A stretch of 11,642 nt of DNA from Deltaproteobacteria bacterium (lineage in GTDB: Bacteria; Desulfobacterota; Syntrophorhabdia; Syntrophorhabdales; Syntrophorhabdaceae): assembly GCA_003506795.1 (NCBI GenBank), contig DNYO01000047.1, positions 6,933-18,574 of the forward strand, given 5' to 3'. Under the pieces are notes generated by a model, which had not been told where the DNA came from, did no database searches, and was given only the letters and a program-made list of their open reading frames with translations. Shown here in pieces: positions 1 to 5,621 of this stretch. Positions within the stretch are counted from its first letter, which is position 1, and each line of letters opens with the position of its first letter. The position numbers and the translations under genes were made by a program.

Positions 1-13
1 ATTGAGCATATCA

Positions 14-56
14 ATCAGCGCCCCGGTTGAAGACGGGGCGCTGATCTTTTTATTTT
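14..56 (+). terminator. Rho-independent terminator of a gene outside the window
   Basis: A perfect 12-bp stem (14-25 with 34-45, arms ATCAGCGCCCCG and its complement) has an 8-nt loop and is followed at 47-56 by TTTTTATTTT. The T tract is on the + strand, so it ends a rightward transcript entering from the left. The opposite strand has no T tract after the stem, so it is a poorer terminator for the leftward gene ending at 59, although the hairpin could still help. Confidence 0.9.
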
Positions 57-58
57 CG

Positions 59-295
59 TTATTGAGGAGGTTTGGCAGACTTGTCCGGTTTCGGCTGGGT
101 CTGATTCTCACAGTCCCTGAGGCAATCGGCCAGACATCTGGCTTCCTTTTCTTTCGTGCATTTGGAATCGGTGCAGCAATCGGAACGGCAGTCATCACGA
201 CAGGACGCGGCGATAGCCGATGGGGGCACGGGTGTTAGAATGACCGCCAGGGCAATCAGGGCCATTAACATAGATGCGACAAAAATATTTTTCAT
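59..295 (-). CDS. Small secreted cysteine-rich protein
   Basis: No family is recognised. The product is 78 residues. Residues 1-30 look like a Sec signal peptide: Lys2, a hydrophobic core at about 4-21, and an Ala-Ile-Ala-Ala end. The mature part of about 48 residues holds eight cysteines (32, 36, 40, 41, 46, 54, 58, 62), spaced C-x3-C-x3-C-C-x4-C-x7-C-x3-C-x3-C, and then a Pro/Lys-rich hydrophilic tail. The two C-x3-C-x3-C blocks would put cysteines on one face of each of two helices, as in a disulfide-bonded helical hairpin (inference). The start at 295 is chosen because AAAGGAGGTG lies just upstream; an in-frame ATG at 355 falls inside the promoter and is rejected. The gene is probably monocistronic. 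It could be a periplasmic metal-binding or redox peptide, but nothing in the sequence decides the function. Confidence 0.8.
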   Translation of the reverse strand: MKNIFVASMLMALIALAVILTPVPPSAIAASCRDDCRSDCCTDSKCTKEKEARCLADCLRDCENQTQPKPDKSAKPPQ

Positions 296-326
296 CGTAT
301 CACCTCCTTTGAATGGTGCATGACGG

Positions 327-355
327 TTTATAACACTATCATTCAATTCAGTCAA
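327..355 (-). promoter_or_regulatory. Sigma-70 promoter of the cysteine-rich protein gene
   Basis: On the minus strand, TTGACT (350-355) and TATAAA (327-332) are separated by exactly 17 bp, and each matches the consensus hexamer at 5 of 6 positions. Transcription would begin near 320, giving a leader of about 25 nt that contains AAAGGAGGTG before the ATG at 295. Confidence 0.8.
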
Positions 356-367
356 TGTCGTCCGTCA

Positions 368-380
368 CATCACGGTGATG
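368..380. promoter_or_regulatory. Short palindrome between divergent genes
   Basis: CATCAC-G-GTGATG is a perfect 6-bp dyad around one base. It lies between the promoter of the leftward cysteine-rich gene and the rightward CorA-type gene. It could be an operator, but a palindrome of this length can occur by chance. Confidence 0.25.
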
Positions 381-477
381 AAGCGACGTGTATGAACAAT
401 TTTTCTTTCGAATTTCGGTGCTTTTTCTCCGGAGATGGGATACAGTGTAGATACAATCCAAATGAACGGTATTTCGT

Positions 478-1392
478 ATGGTAAAGCTTTACAATATAGT
501 GGAGTCGCGGGTAACCGAATGCGTCGGTACAAAAGAGAATATAGCCGTCTACATCAATCCCGACGAGAAAGAGAGACGCTATCTCATCCAACAGTATCAG
601 ATAGACGAGCATACCCTCCAATCCGCCCTTGACCCCGACGAACTCTCCCGTATCGAGATAGAATCGAACCATGTCGCGATCATTCTGAAGGTGCCCGTCA
701 ACTACCAGGCCGAGCATGCCTTTGAATTCCTGGTATCGTCGATGGGTATGTTCCTCTTTGAAAAGGTATTGATCATCGTCATGGCCGAAGATCTTCCCAT
801 CTTCGACAGCAAAACCTTCGCACGCGTGAGCCGTCTTGCCGAGACGATGCTCAAAATTGTCAGCTACAGCATCTTCCGTTTCCTTGAACACCTGAGGGTT
901 ATCGACATGGTGTCCGATGAACTTGGCGAGAAGATCAGCACGTCCATGGAGAACACTTACCTCCTGAACCTTTTCGCCCTGGAAAAAAGCCTTGTCTATT
1001 ATCAGAATGCCATAAATTCCAACTCGGTCCTCATAGAAAAAATGAAGATATACACGCAGCGAATCGGATTCACCGTGGACGATACGGAACTGCTCGATGA
1101 CGTAACCATCGAGAATACCCAGTGCTACAAGCAGGCAGAAATCTATTCCAATATTCTTGCGAGCATGATGGACGCCAGGGTATCCATTGTGAACAACAAC
1201 CTCAATATCCTCATGAAAAAGCTCACCATGATTACCATAGCCATCATGGTTCCGACCTTTGTCGTCAGCGCCTTTTCAATGAATGTCTCTTTCCCCATCC
1301 AGAGGCACCCCCAGGCATTCTGGATCATCCTCGGCATAGCCTGCGTGGCCATGGCCGGTTTCTTTTTCTTTTTCTTACGGACAAAGAAATGA
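478..1392 (+). CDS. CorA-type divalent metal-ion transporter with SMN in place of GMN
   Basis: The 304-residue product resembles the CorA Mg2+/Co2+ channel family: a soluble N-terminal alpha/beta part (about 1-130), long helices (about 130-247), and two C-terminal membrane segments (about 248-267 and 281-300), followed by a short basic tail. Known family members assemble as inner-membrane pentamers with the pore lined by the first membrane helix. Pro259 and the closing Asn269 of the signature are present, but the usual Gly-Met-Asn reads Ser267-Met-Asn, and the loop after it lacks the acidic MPEL-type segment of classical CorA. This places it among divergent CorA relatives, so ion specificity cannot be assigned. 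The start at 478 fits the family. No ATG, GTG or TTG lies between it and the in-frame stop at 463, and the ribosome binding site is weak. It converges on the protease gene, only 24 bp away. Confidence 0.82.
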   Translation: MVKLYNIVESRVTECVGTKENIAVYINPDEKERRYLIQQYQIDEHTLQSALDPDELSRIEIESNHVAIILKVPVNYQAEHAFEFLVSSMGMFLFEKVLIIVMAEDLPIFDSKTFARVSRLAETMLKIVSYSIFRFLEHLRVIDMVSDELGEKISTSMENTYLLNLFALEKSLVYYQNAINSNSVLIEKMKIYTQRIGFTVDDTELLDDVTIENTQCYKQAEIYSNILASMMDARVSIVNNNLNILMKKLTMITIAIMVPTFVVSAFSMNVSFPIQRHPQAFWIILGIACVAMAGFFFFFLRTKK

Positions 1393-1416
1393 GGACGGTC
1401 TAAGAGTTTCGCAAAA

Positions 1417-2757
1417 TCACTTGTATATGATCTTGAAGAGTCTGTTCGCCATTTCCTTGTCCATTGTCTGCAGGATCTGGTATTCCTGGAGTGCCGAGGC
1501 CTTGTTTCCTGCTGAGGCGTAAGCTTTGCCGAGGCCGAGGTGCAGTCCGGGATCGCCCGGTCTCTGGCTTATCCCCATCTTGAAGGCCGAGATGGCATCG
1601 CCGTATCGACCCATGTCGGTATAGACCGATCCCAGGTATCCATAGGCGTCAGTGTAAAGGGGCTCGAGCCGGATGACCTCCTGAAGGGCCTTGACCGCTT
1701 CAGCCCTCTTCCCCCGGGAGGCGTAATTGAGGGCCAGAAAGAATCGGGCGTCGACGTGGCCGGGGTTGATTTTCAGGGATTTTTCCAGGACTTTCGTTGA
1801 CTGAGCATAATTTCCCTGTTTTGCATACACTCTTCCAAGCCTGGCAAGAACATCCACGTTTTCCGGTTCCAGGGCGAGCGCCCTGTTAAACATATCGACC
1901 GCCTCGCCAAGTTTCTCCATGTTGGCATAGCTTACTCCCAGGTTTACCAGCGTTTCGACTCTTCCGGAATCGACGGTAAGCGATCGTTTAAAGGAATCCA
2001 CGGCCCTGTCGTGCCGGCCCAGGATTCCGTAGGCAACACCCTGATAGAAGAAACAGGCTGCCGTCTGGTTGAAATCGACGCGGCACGCCTCCACGGGTTC
2101 CACGAGATCGCTTTTAGCCAGTCCCTGCGTAATGAGATTGACAGGTAAGGCAAAGTTCAGATTTTGTGTTTCAGCTATGAGAAAAGTCGCGATGCCAACA
2201 ACCTCGCCGCGTTCGTTAAAGAGGGGGCCGCCGCTGGAGCCGCGGGAAATGGCGGCCGTCATCTGGATGATCGATATGTTTTTGTCGATTTTGCGGATGC
2301 CGCTGACAATACCTTCCGAGATGGTGTTTTCCAGTCCCTGCGGGCTTCCCATGGCGTAGACCTTTTCACCGACCCGAAGGACGTCGGAATTTCCTATCTT
2401 TGCGGCGGGATATTTCCCTTTCGTCAGTTTCAGTATGGCCAGGTCGTTGTCGGAATCGACGTGGGTAAGACCTTCCACATCATGCACTGTGTTGCCATGT
2501 TTGACCTTTATCCTGGAAGCCATGGTGACGACGTGATAGTTGGTAACGACCTTGCCGTCGGGACTGACGATGAACCCGCTCCCCTGACCTATGGGGTTTC
2601 CCCGTTCGTCGAAGGACGCGACCACCACGACGGCGCCGCTGTTATTCCTGAAGATTGTGTCTGCGTCTCCGTGGCACGCAAAGGGCCATGCGAGAAGCAA
2701 AAAATACAGGCAGAATCGGGATGCCTTTAATATAGACGATCTTGCAAATGCCGTCAT
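1417..2757 (-). CDS. Exported trypsin-like (HtrA/DegP-type) serine protease with six TPR repeats
   Basis: The product has 446 residues. A signal peptide (about 1-30) has a basic start and a hydrophobic core at about 16-27; Cys28 is not in a good lipobox. The chymotrypsin-fold protease domain (about 33-215) has the family triad: His75 in NYHVV, Asp105 in DSDNDLAIL, and Ser175 in GSSGGP. Residues 233-436 are six consecutive 34-residue TPR units, which normally bind proteins. DegP-type proteases usually carry PDZ domains at this position, and none is visible here. It probably cleaves or chaperones envelope proteins in the periplasm, with the TPR array choosing partners (inference). The start at 2757 is preceded by AAGGAG six bases upstream. 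An in-frame ATG at 2799 would add 14 residues before the signal peptide and has no comparable site. It is divergent from the Nudix gene. Confidence 0.88.
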   Translation of the reverse strand: MTAFARSSILKASRFCLYFLLLAWPFACHGDADTIFRNNSGAVVVVASFDERGNPIGQGSGFIVSPDGKVVTNYHVVTMASRIKVKHGNTVHDVEGLTHVDSDNDLAILKLTKGKYPAAKIGNSDVLRVGEKVYAMGSPQGLENTISEGIVSGIRKIDKNISIIQMTAAISRGSSGGPLFNERGEVVGIATFLIAETQNLNFALPVNLITQGLAKSDLVEPVEACRVDFNQTAACFFYQGVAYGILGRHDRAVDSFKRSLTVDSGRVETLVNLGVSYANMEKLGEAVDMFNRALALEPENVDVLARLGRVYAKQGNYAQSTKVLEKSLKINPGHVDARFFLALNYASRGKRAEAVKALQEVIRLEPLYTDAYGYLGSVYTDMGRYGDAISAFKMGISQRPGDPGLHLGLGKAYASAGNKASALQEYQILQTMDKEMANRLFKIIYK

Positions 2758-2817
2758 ATCGATCTCCTTGTCAAAAAATCCTGCTTCAGGGAAGAACAAC
2801 CTCTTCGCCGATCCTGC

Positions 2818-2846
2818 TGGATAGTCGTTGTCTTTTCGACTACACT
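2818..2846 (+). promoter_or_regulatory. Weak promoter candidate and inverted repeat ahead of the Nudix gene
   Basis: TGGATA (2818-2823) and TACACT (2841-2846) are 17 bp apart, each matching 4 of 6 consensus bases. Overlapping them is the inverted repeat TAGTCG (2822-2827) / CGACTA (2837-2842) around a 9-nt spacer. This lies in the 111-bp gap between the divergent protease and Nudix genes, so an operator affecting either gene is possible. The promoter match alone is weak. Confidence 0.35.
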
Positions 2847-2868
2847 ATACCGGTAAGGAGAACATGAA

Positions 2869-3336
2869 ATGACGATATCAGGCGGAAAACGAAGCGCAGG
2901 TTTGCTTATGTACCGCCGGCGCGATAATATCGAAATACTTCTCGTCCATCCCGGGGGGCCCTTCTGGGCCGGGAAAGACGAAGGTGCCTGGAGTCTCCCC
3001 AAGGGACTTGCCAATCCCGGAGAAGATGAACTCCTGGCGGCGATACGAGAATTCGAGGAAGAGACCGGCTTCCCGGCGGAAGGGGAGTTCCTCGCCCTTT
3101 CACCGCTCAGACAGCCAAGCGGGAAAGTGATCCTTGCATGGGTTTTCGAGGGCGACTGCGACGTAGCGGACATGAAAAGCAATCTCTTTACAATGGAATG
3201 GCCGCCCCGATCGGGGAAAATGGCCGAATTTCCCGAGGCCGACCGTGCGGGCTGGTTTGACCTCGAATCAGCGAAAGCAAAGATCATAAAAGGCCAGAGA
3301 GGGTTTATCGAAGAATTCGAACGTCTCATGAAGTAA
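2869..3336 (+). CDS. Nudix hydrolase (predicted NTP pyrophosphohydrolase)
   Basis: The 155-residue product is a single Nudix domain. The Nudix box G-x5-E-x7-R-E-U-x-E-E-x-G-U is complete: Gly46, Glu52, Arg60, Glu61, Glu64, Glu65, Gly67 and Phe68. The glutamates bind the metal used to hydrolyse a nucleoside diphosphate linked to another group. The conserved flanks (RSAGLLMYRR near the start, LLVHPGGPFWAGKDEGAWSL before the box, and EWPPRSGK near 110-117) resemble the group described as predicted NTP pyrophosphohydrolases (COG4119, from memory). The substrate cannot be read from sequence; a housecleaning role is likely. AAGGAG at 2855-2860 sits 8 bp before the ATG. An ATGAAATGA two-codon ORF at 2864 overlaps the start. 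The gene is probably monocistronic, with a terminator at about 3515. Confidence 0.92.
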   Translation: MTISGGKRSAGLLMYRRRDNIEILLVHPGGPFWAGKDEGAWSLPKGLANPGEDELLAAIREFEEETGFPAEGEFLALSPLRQPSGKVILAWVFEGDCDVADMKSNLFTMEWPPRSGKMAEFPEADRAGWFDLESAKAKIIKGQRGFIEEFERLMK

Positions 3337-3352
3337 ACGGACGAGGATTTCA

Positions 3353-3466
3353 ATGGCCGGGCTCCTTTCGGATAAGGTAAAGCAGAAACGGTCTGAACGC
3401 CAGATGAGAGCGAGGAATATGCCTTTTAAATCGGCTAGTTGTCTACCTAACACAAGCAAATTATAG
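3353..3466 (+). CDS. Possible 37-residue basic peptide (doubtful)
   Basis: An ATG 17 bases after the Nudix stop, with GAGGA about 6 bp upstream, opens a 37-codon frame. The product is rich in Lys and Arg (KVKQKRSERQMRARN at about 8-22) and has no membrane segment or family signature. The stop codon lies inside the 9-bp tandem repeat. Spacing and the purine-rich site suggest it could be co-translated with the Nudix gene, but a frame this short may be chance. Confidence 0.22.
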   Translation: MAGLLSDKVKQKRSERQMRARNMPFKSASCLPNTSKL

Positions 3467-3506
3467 GTCCTATAAGTCGTATAAGACCTATAAGACCTAT
3501 AATTCT
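3459..3506. repeat. 9-bp tandem repeat with an embedded inverted repeat
   Basis: Five consecutive 9-bp units start at 3462: TATAGGTCC, TATAAGTCG, TATAAGACC, TATAAGACC, TATAATTCT (the last is degenerate). The outer copies point in opposite senses, so AATTATAGGTC (3459-3469) is the exact complement of GACCTATAATT (3494-3504), giving a possible 11-bp stem. It lies between the Nudix gene and its terminator and is much richer in A+T than the flanking genes. Confidence 0.8.
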
Positions 3507-3514
3507 TCTAAAGA

Positions 3515-3545
3515 CCGGTTGGATACACCACCCGGGGTTTTTTTT
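3515..3545 (+). terminator. Rho-independent terminator after the Nudix gene
   Basis: CCGGTTGG (3515-3522) pairs with CCACCCGG (3528-3535) over a 5-nt loop with one T/C mismatch, followed by GG and eight T (3538-3545). The T tract favours the rightward transcript. The opposite strand has the same stem but only a poor T tract, so it would be a weak terminator for the leftward small gene ending at 3581. Confidence 0.6.
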
Positions 3546-3580
3546 ATCTTCTTTTTTTGACGCGAGACGGTCTTTGCTCT

Positions 3581-3817
3581 TCATCCCAGGAATTGTTTCA
3601 GGAGTTCATCGACCTGGTCCTGTGAGAGGGATTCGTTGTCTGAAAGGGAGTCGACGGAAGGGGTCGCGGGTTTTTCGTTTCCTGTATCGAAGTTTAGTGA
3701 CGCCAGGTCGCTCATCAGTTTGTCGAGTTCCGACGTCTCGGCCGCCGGTTCGGCGGCGACTGCTGCCAGATCGCCAAAGAGTGCGTCAAGATCGGATTGA
3801 GAAAGTGTTTCGGCCAT
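3581..3817 (-). CDS. Small acidic protein with FliM-N-like motifs at both ends
   Basis: The 78-residue product is acidic, rich in Ala, Ser and Asp, and has no signal peptide or membrane segment, so it is probably cytosolic. Residues 5-14 read LSQSDLDALF and residues 64-73 read LSQDQVDELL. Both match the LSQ-x-E-I-D-A-L-L motif that opens flagellar switch protein FliM (and some FliN) and, in FliM, binds phosphorylated CheY. A third, weaker copy (SELDKLMSDLA, 29-39) aligns with SDLDALFGDLA at 8-18. The FliM switch domain itself is absent, so this is a free-standing motif protein. A link to chemotaxis or another response regulator is inference. No flagellar or chemotaxis gene lies nearby. The ATG at 3817 is preceded by AAAGAGAG. 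The gene is divergent from the cytochrome c gene across 139 bp. Confidence 0.78.
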   Translation of the reverse strand: MAETLSQSDLDALFGDLAAVAAEPAAETSELDKLMSDLASLNFDTGNEKPATPSVDSLSDNESLSQDQVDELLKQFLG

Positions 3818-3850
3818 ATCTCTCTTTACGGGACCCCGGAAGGGTATGAT

Positions 3851-3889
3851 TTTATTATCGGCAGGATGGGAAAAAATGTAGATAATAAA
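3851..3889. promoter_or_regulatory. Inverted repeat in the divergent promoter region
   Basis: TTTATTATC (3851-3859) and GATAATAAA (3881-3889) are exact complements, with starts 30 bp apart (about three helical turns). The palindrome ATTGCGCAAT (3889-3898) abuts the right arm. The elements sit between the FliM-motif gene and the cytochrome c gene, just upstream of a TATAAT, so an operator is possible. The repeat is A+T-rich, which makes a chance match more likely. Confidence 0.35.
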
Positions 3890-3904
3890 TTGCGCAATAC
3901 ACTG

Positions 3905-3910
3905 TATAAT
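3905..3910 (+). promoter_or_regulatory. Probable -10 element for the cytochrome c/b genes
   Basis: TATAAT at 3905-3910 is a perfect -10 hexamer and would place the transcript start near 3917, about 40 bases before the ATG at 3957. No good -35 hexamer is found 16-19 bp upstream (ATAATA at 17 bp), which suggests an activator-dependent promoter or a chance match. Confidence 0.45.
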
Positions 3911-3956
3911 TGCTTTCGCGACCTTCTGGAGGTATTATTAAGAAAGGGCCAACACT

Positions 3957-5621
3957 ATGCGACGTTTTCTCTCACTGGCGATGCTTTCCCTTTTTCTCTT
4001 GCCCCTTTGCGCGATCGCTGCCGAAGAATGCCTTGACTGTCACGACAAATACAAGAAGACCAACCACGGGAAGCTGGATTGCGTTGTATGCCACAATGAT
4101 ATAAAGGATTTGCCGCATGCCGACAAGCTGGCGAAACCGGCTTGCACATCCTGCCACGCCGAGGCTGCGAAAAGCTTTCAGGCGAGCGTACATTCGGATA
4201 AAGGATTCAAGTGCTCCGGTTGCCATAATGTCCATACACCTGCCCAGGATACAAAAACATGCGTTTCCTGCCACTCACGGGTTGTCCACAAAACTCTCCC
4301 TTCCGCACAAAAACACCTGGCCGAGGTGGAATGCTCCGGGTGTCACGCCAGGACGGTCCAGGGGCACATAAACGTGAAGGTGGACTCGAAACAGTCCATG
4401 GCGAGGGATACCCTAGACAGGGATGGCAACAAATTTGTCGATGTCGGGGAATGGAAAGACTTTCTCGTCCATAGTTATTCAATGGTAAAGGACAGTTACA
4501 GGATCAAGCGAGTCTATTCGGTGGGCGGCAGCGCCCACAACATCGGCGCGAAGGCGATCTCCTGCAACGGTTGTCATGTCGAGAACAAAGTGTTCCAGAA
4601 GGCGACCCTCGATGTCAATGCAGCGGGACAGCGCTTCAGAATGGGCCTGGATCCTCACAGCATGATCCCCCGTCTCCCGATGACCGATCTTTACGGATTG
4701 ACGTCCCACGGAAAGTCGGGCGTCCTCTGCCAGGATTGCCATGTGTCTCAGGAGCGAATAGACGATGGCGTCTGTGCCAGGTGCCATGCAAAGGCCTATG
4801 GCGCATACAAGGGGACCAAACACGCGAAGGGAACCGCCGCGTATTGCACCGATTGTCACGATCCCCACAAGGTGAAGACATACCGGGAACTGGGGACCGG
4901 GGAGCGGATATCGGTGTGCGCCAGGTGTCATACGAACTACATGGAAAAGCACAGGTGGCTTCCCCATGCCGAACTCCATTTCATGTATCTTGAATGCTCC
5001 ACCTGCCATAGTCCCCAATCCGAGAAAGGAATGGTGTTCAATATAAGTGTCAGCGGCGCAGACGGCAAGAGGAAGCTCACCTACGACGATGTCGCGGCGG
5101 CATTCGGCAGTAGAAAAAGGGCGAGAAACCTTATCGACGTGAATGGCGACGGACGCATCGTATCGTCTGAGATTGTCCCCTTCTTCGAAGATCTGAAGAA
5201 GAAAACGCGGGATAAGGTTGGAATTGAAGGCTCCATCGTTGTGACCGGTGTTTATCATGATTATTCGCAGGTGCAGAAACGGGACAAGGTCTGCGCAACC
5301 TGTCATTCCGAGGACGCACCTTTCTATCAGTCAATGTATCTGGTCCTCCCCGAAGAGAAAGGTTTTTCTTACATGCCGGTCAAAGGTACCGTGCTGTCAA
5401 CCGTGCCTTCCTCCCTCGGGGTGAATTTCTTCCTTCTCGGTGAGACGAAAATGCGATGGAGCGACGTAAAGGCGTTCCTCGGGGCCCGTGGCGAGGCGCG
5501 CCGTGAACTCCTTCAAGAACTGGGATTCAGATGGGTCGACATCGCCGGTATTTTCCTGTGCCTCGCGGTCTTGTTCCTTGTTTGTATTCATATCATCTTG
5601 CGGGTGGTGTTCAGACGATGA
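3957..5621 (+). CDS. 13-heme membrane-anchored cytochrome c with two EF-hand loops
   Basis: The 554-residue product has a signal peptide (1-22, ending AIAA), 13 CXXCH heme c attachment motifs (starting at residues 25, 42, 63, 86, 102, 126, 203, 258, 273, 297, 321, 347 and 446), and a C-terminal membrane helix (about 527-549) with a short basic cytosolic tail. Two EF-hand-type loops are visible: DRDGNKFVDVGE (154-165) and DVNGDGRIVSSE (394-405). Both follow an E-C-S-x-C-H heme site and precede a lone heme site, so the protein looks internally duplicated. It should sit on the periplasmic face of the inner membrane and pass electrons between the adjacent cytochrome b and soluble cytochromes (inference). 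AAGGG lies 8 bp before the ATG. The stop overlaps the start of the cytochrome b gene, so the two are co-translated. A role in metal or other extracellular respiration is plausible but unproven. Confidence 0.9.
   Translation: MRRFLSLAMLSLFLLPLCAIAAEECLDCHDKYKKTNHGKLDCVVCHNDIKDLPHADKLAKPACTSCHAEAAKSFQASVHSDKGFKCSGCHNVHTPAQDTKTCVSCHSRVVHKTLPSAQKHLAEVECSGCHARTVQGHINVKVDSKQSMARDTLDRDGNKFVDVGEWKDFLVHSYSMVKDSYRIKRVYSVGGSAHNIGAKAISCNGCHVENKVFQKATLDVNAAGQRFRMGLDPHSMIPRLPMTDLYGLTSHGKSGVLCQDCHVSQERIDDGVCARCHAKAYGAYKGTKHAKGTAAYCTDCHDPHKVKTYRELGTGERISVCARCHTNYMEKHRWLPHAELHFMYLECSTCHSPQSEKGMVFNISVSGADGKRKLTYDDVAAAFGSRKRARNLIDVNGDGRIVSSEIVPFFEDLKKKTRDKVGIEGSIVVTGVYHDYSQVQKRDKVCATCHSEDAPFYQSMYLVLPEEKGFSYMPVKGTVLSTVPSSLGVNFFLLGETKMRWSDVKAFLGARGEARRELLQELGFRWVDIAGIFLCLAVLFLVCIHIILRVVFRR

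Noticed and set aside
296..355. N-terminal extension of the cysteine-rich protein from an ATG at 355
   Set aside because: It would start inside the -35 element of a strong promoter and add 20 residues before a good signal peptide; the ATG at 295 has an excellent ribosome binding site.
370..891. 173-codon leftward reading frame
   Set aside because: It lies mostly antisense to the CorA-type gene, whose family match is clear, and its product has no recognisable motif.
1393..1416. Terminator between the convergent CorA-type and protease genes
   Set aside because: The 24-bp gap has no stem-loop with a T tract on either strand.
2164..2730. 188-codon rightward frame over the protease gene
   Set aside because: It is antisense to the catalytic domain and TPR region with an intact triad; an ordinary shadow of high-GC coding DNA.
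2864..2872. Two-codon ORF ATG-AAA-TGA overlapping the Nudix start
   Set aside because: It could act in translational control, but such short start-stop overlaps occur by chance and nothing else supports it.
2754..3353. 199-codon leftward frame opposite the Nudix gene
   Set aside because: The Nudix box on the + strand is complete, so the antisense frame is a shadow.
3462..3506. CRISPR array
   Set aside because: The repeat units are 9 bp with no spacers between them, and no cas gene is in view.
4479..5306. 275-codon leftward frame opposite the cytochrome c gene
   Set aside because: It is antisense to seven CXXCH motifs and has no family signature; the + strand gene is certain.
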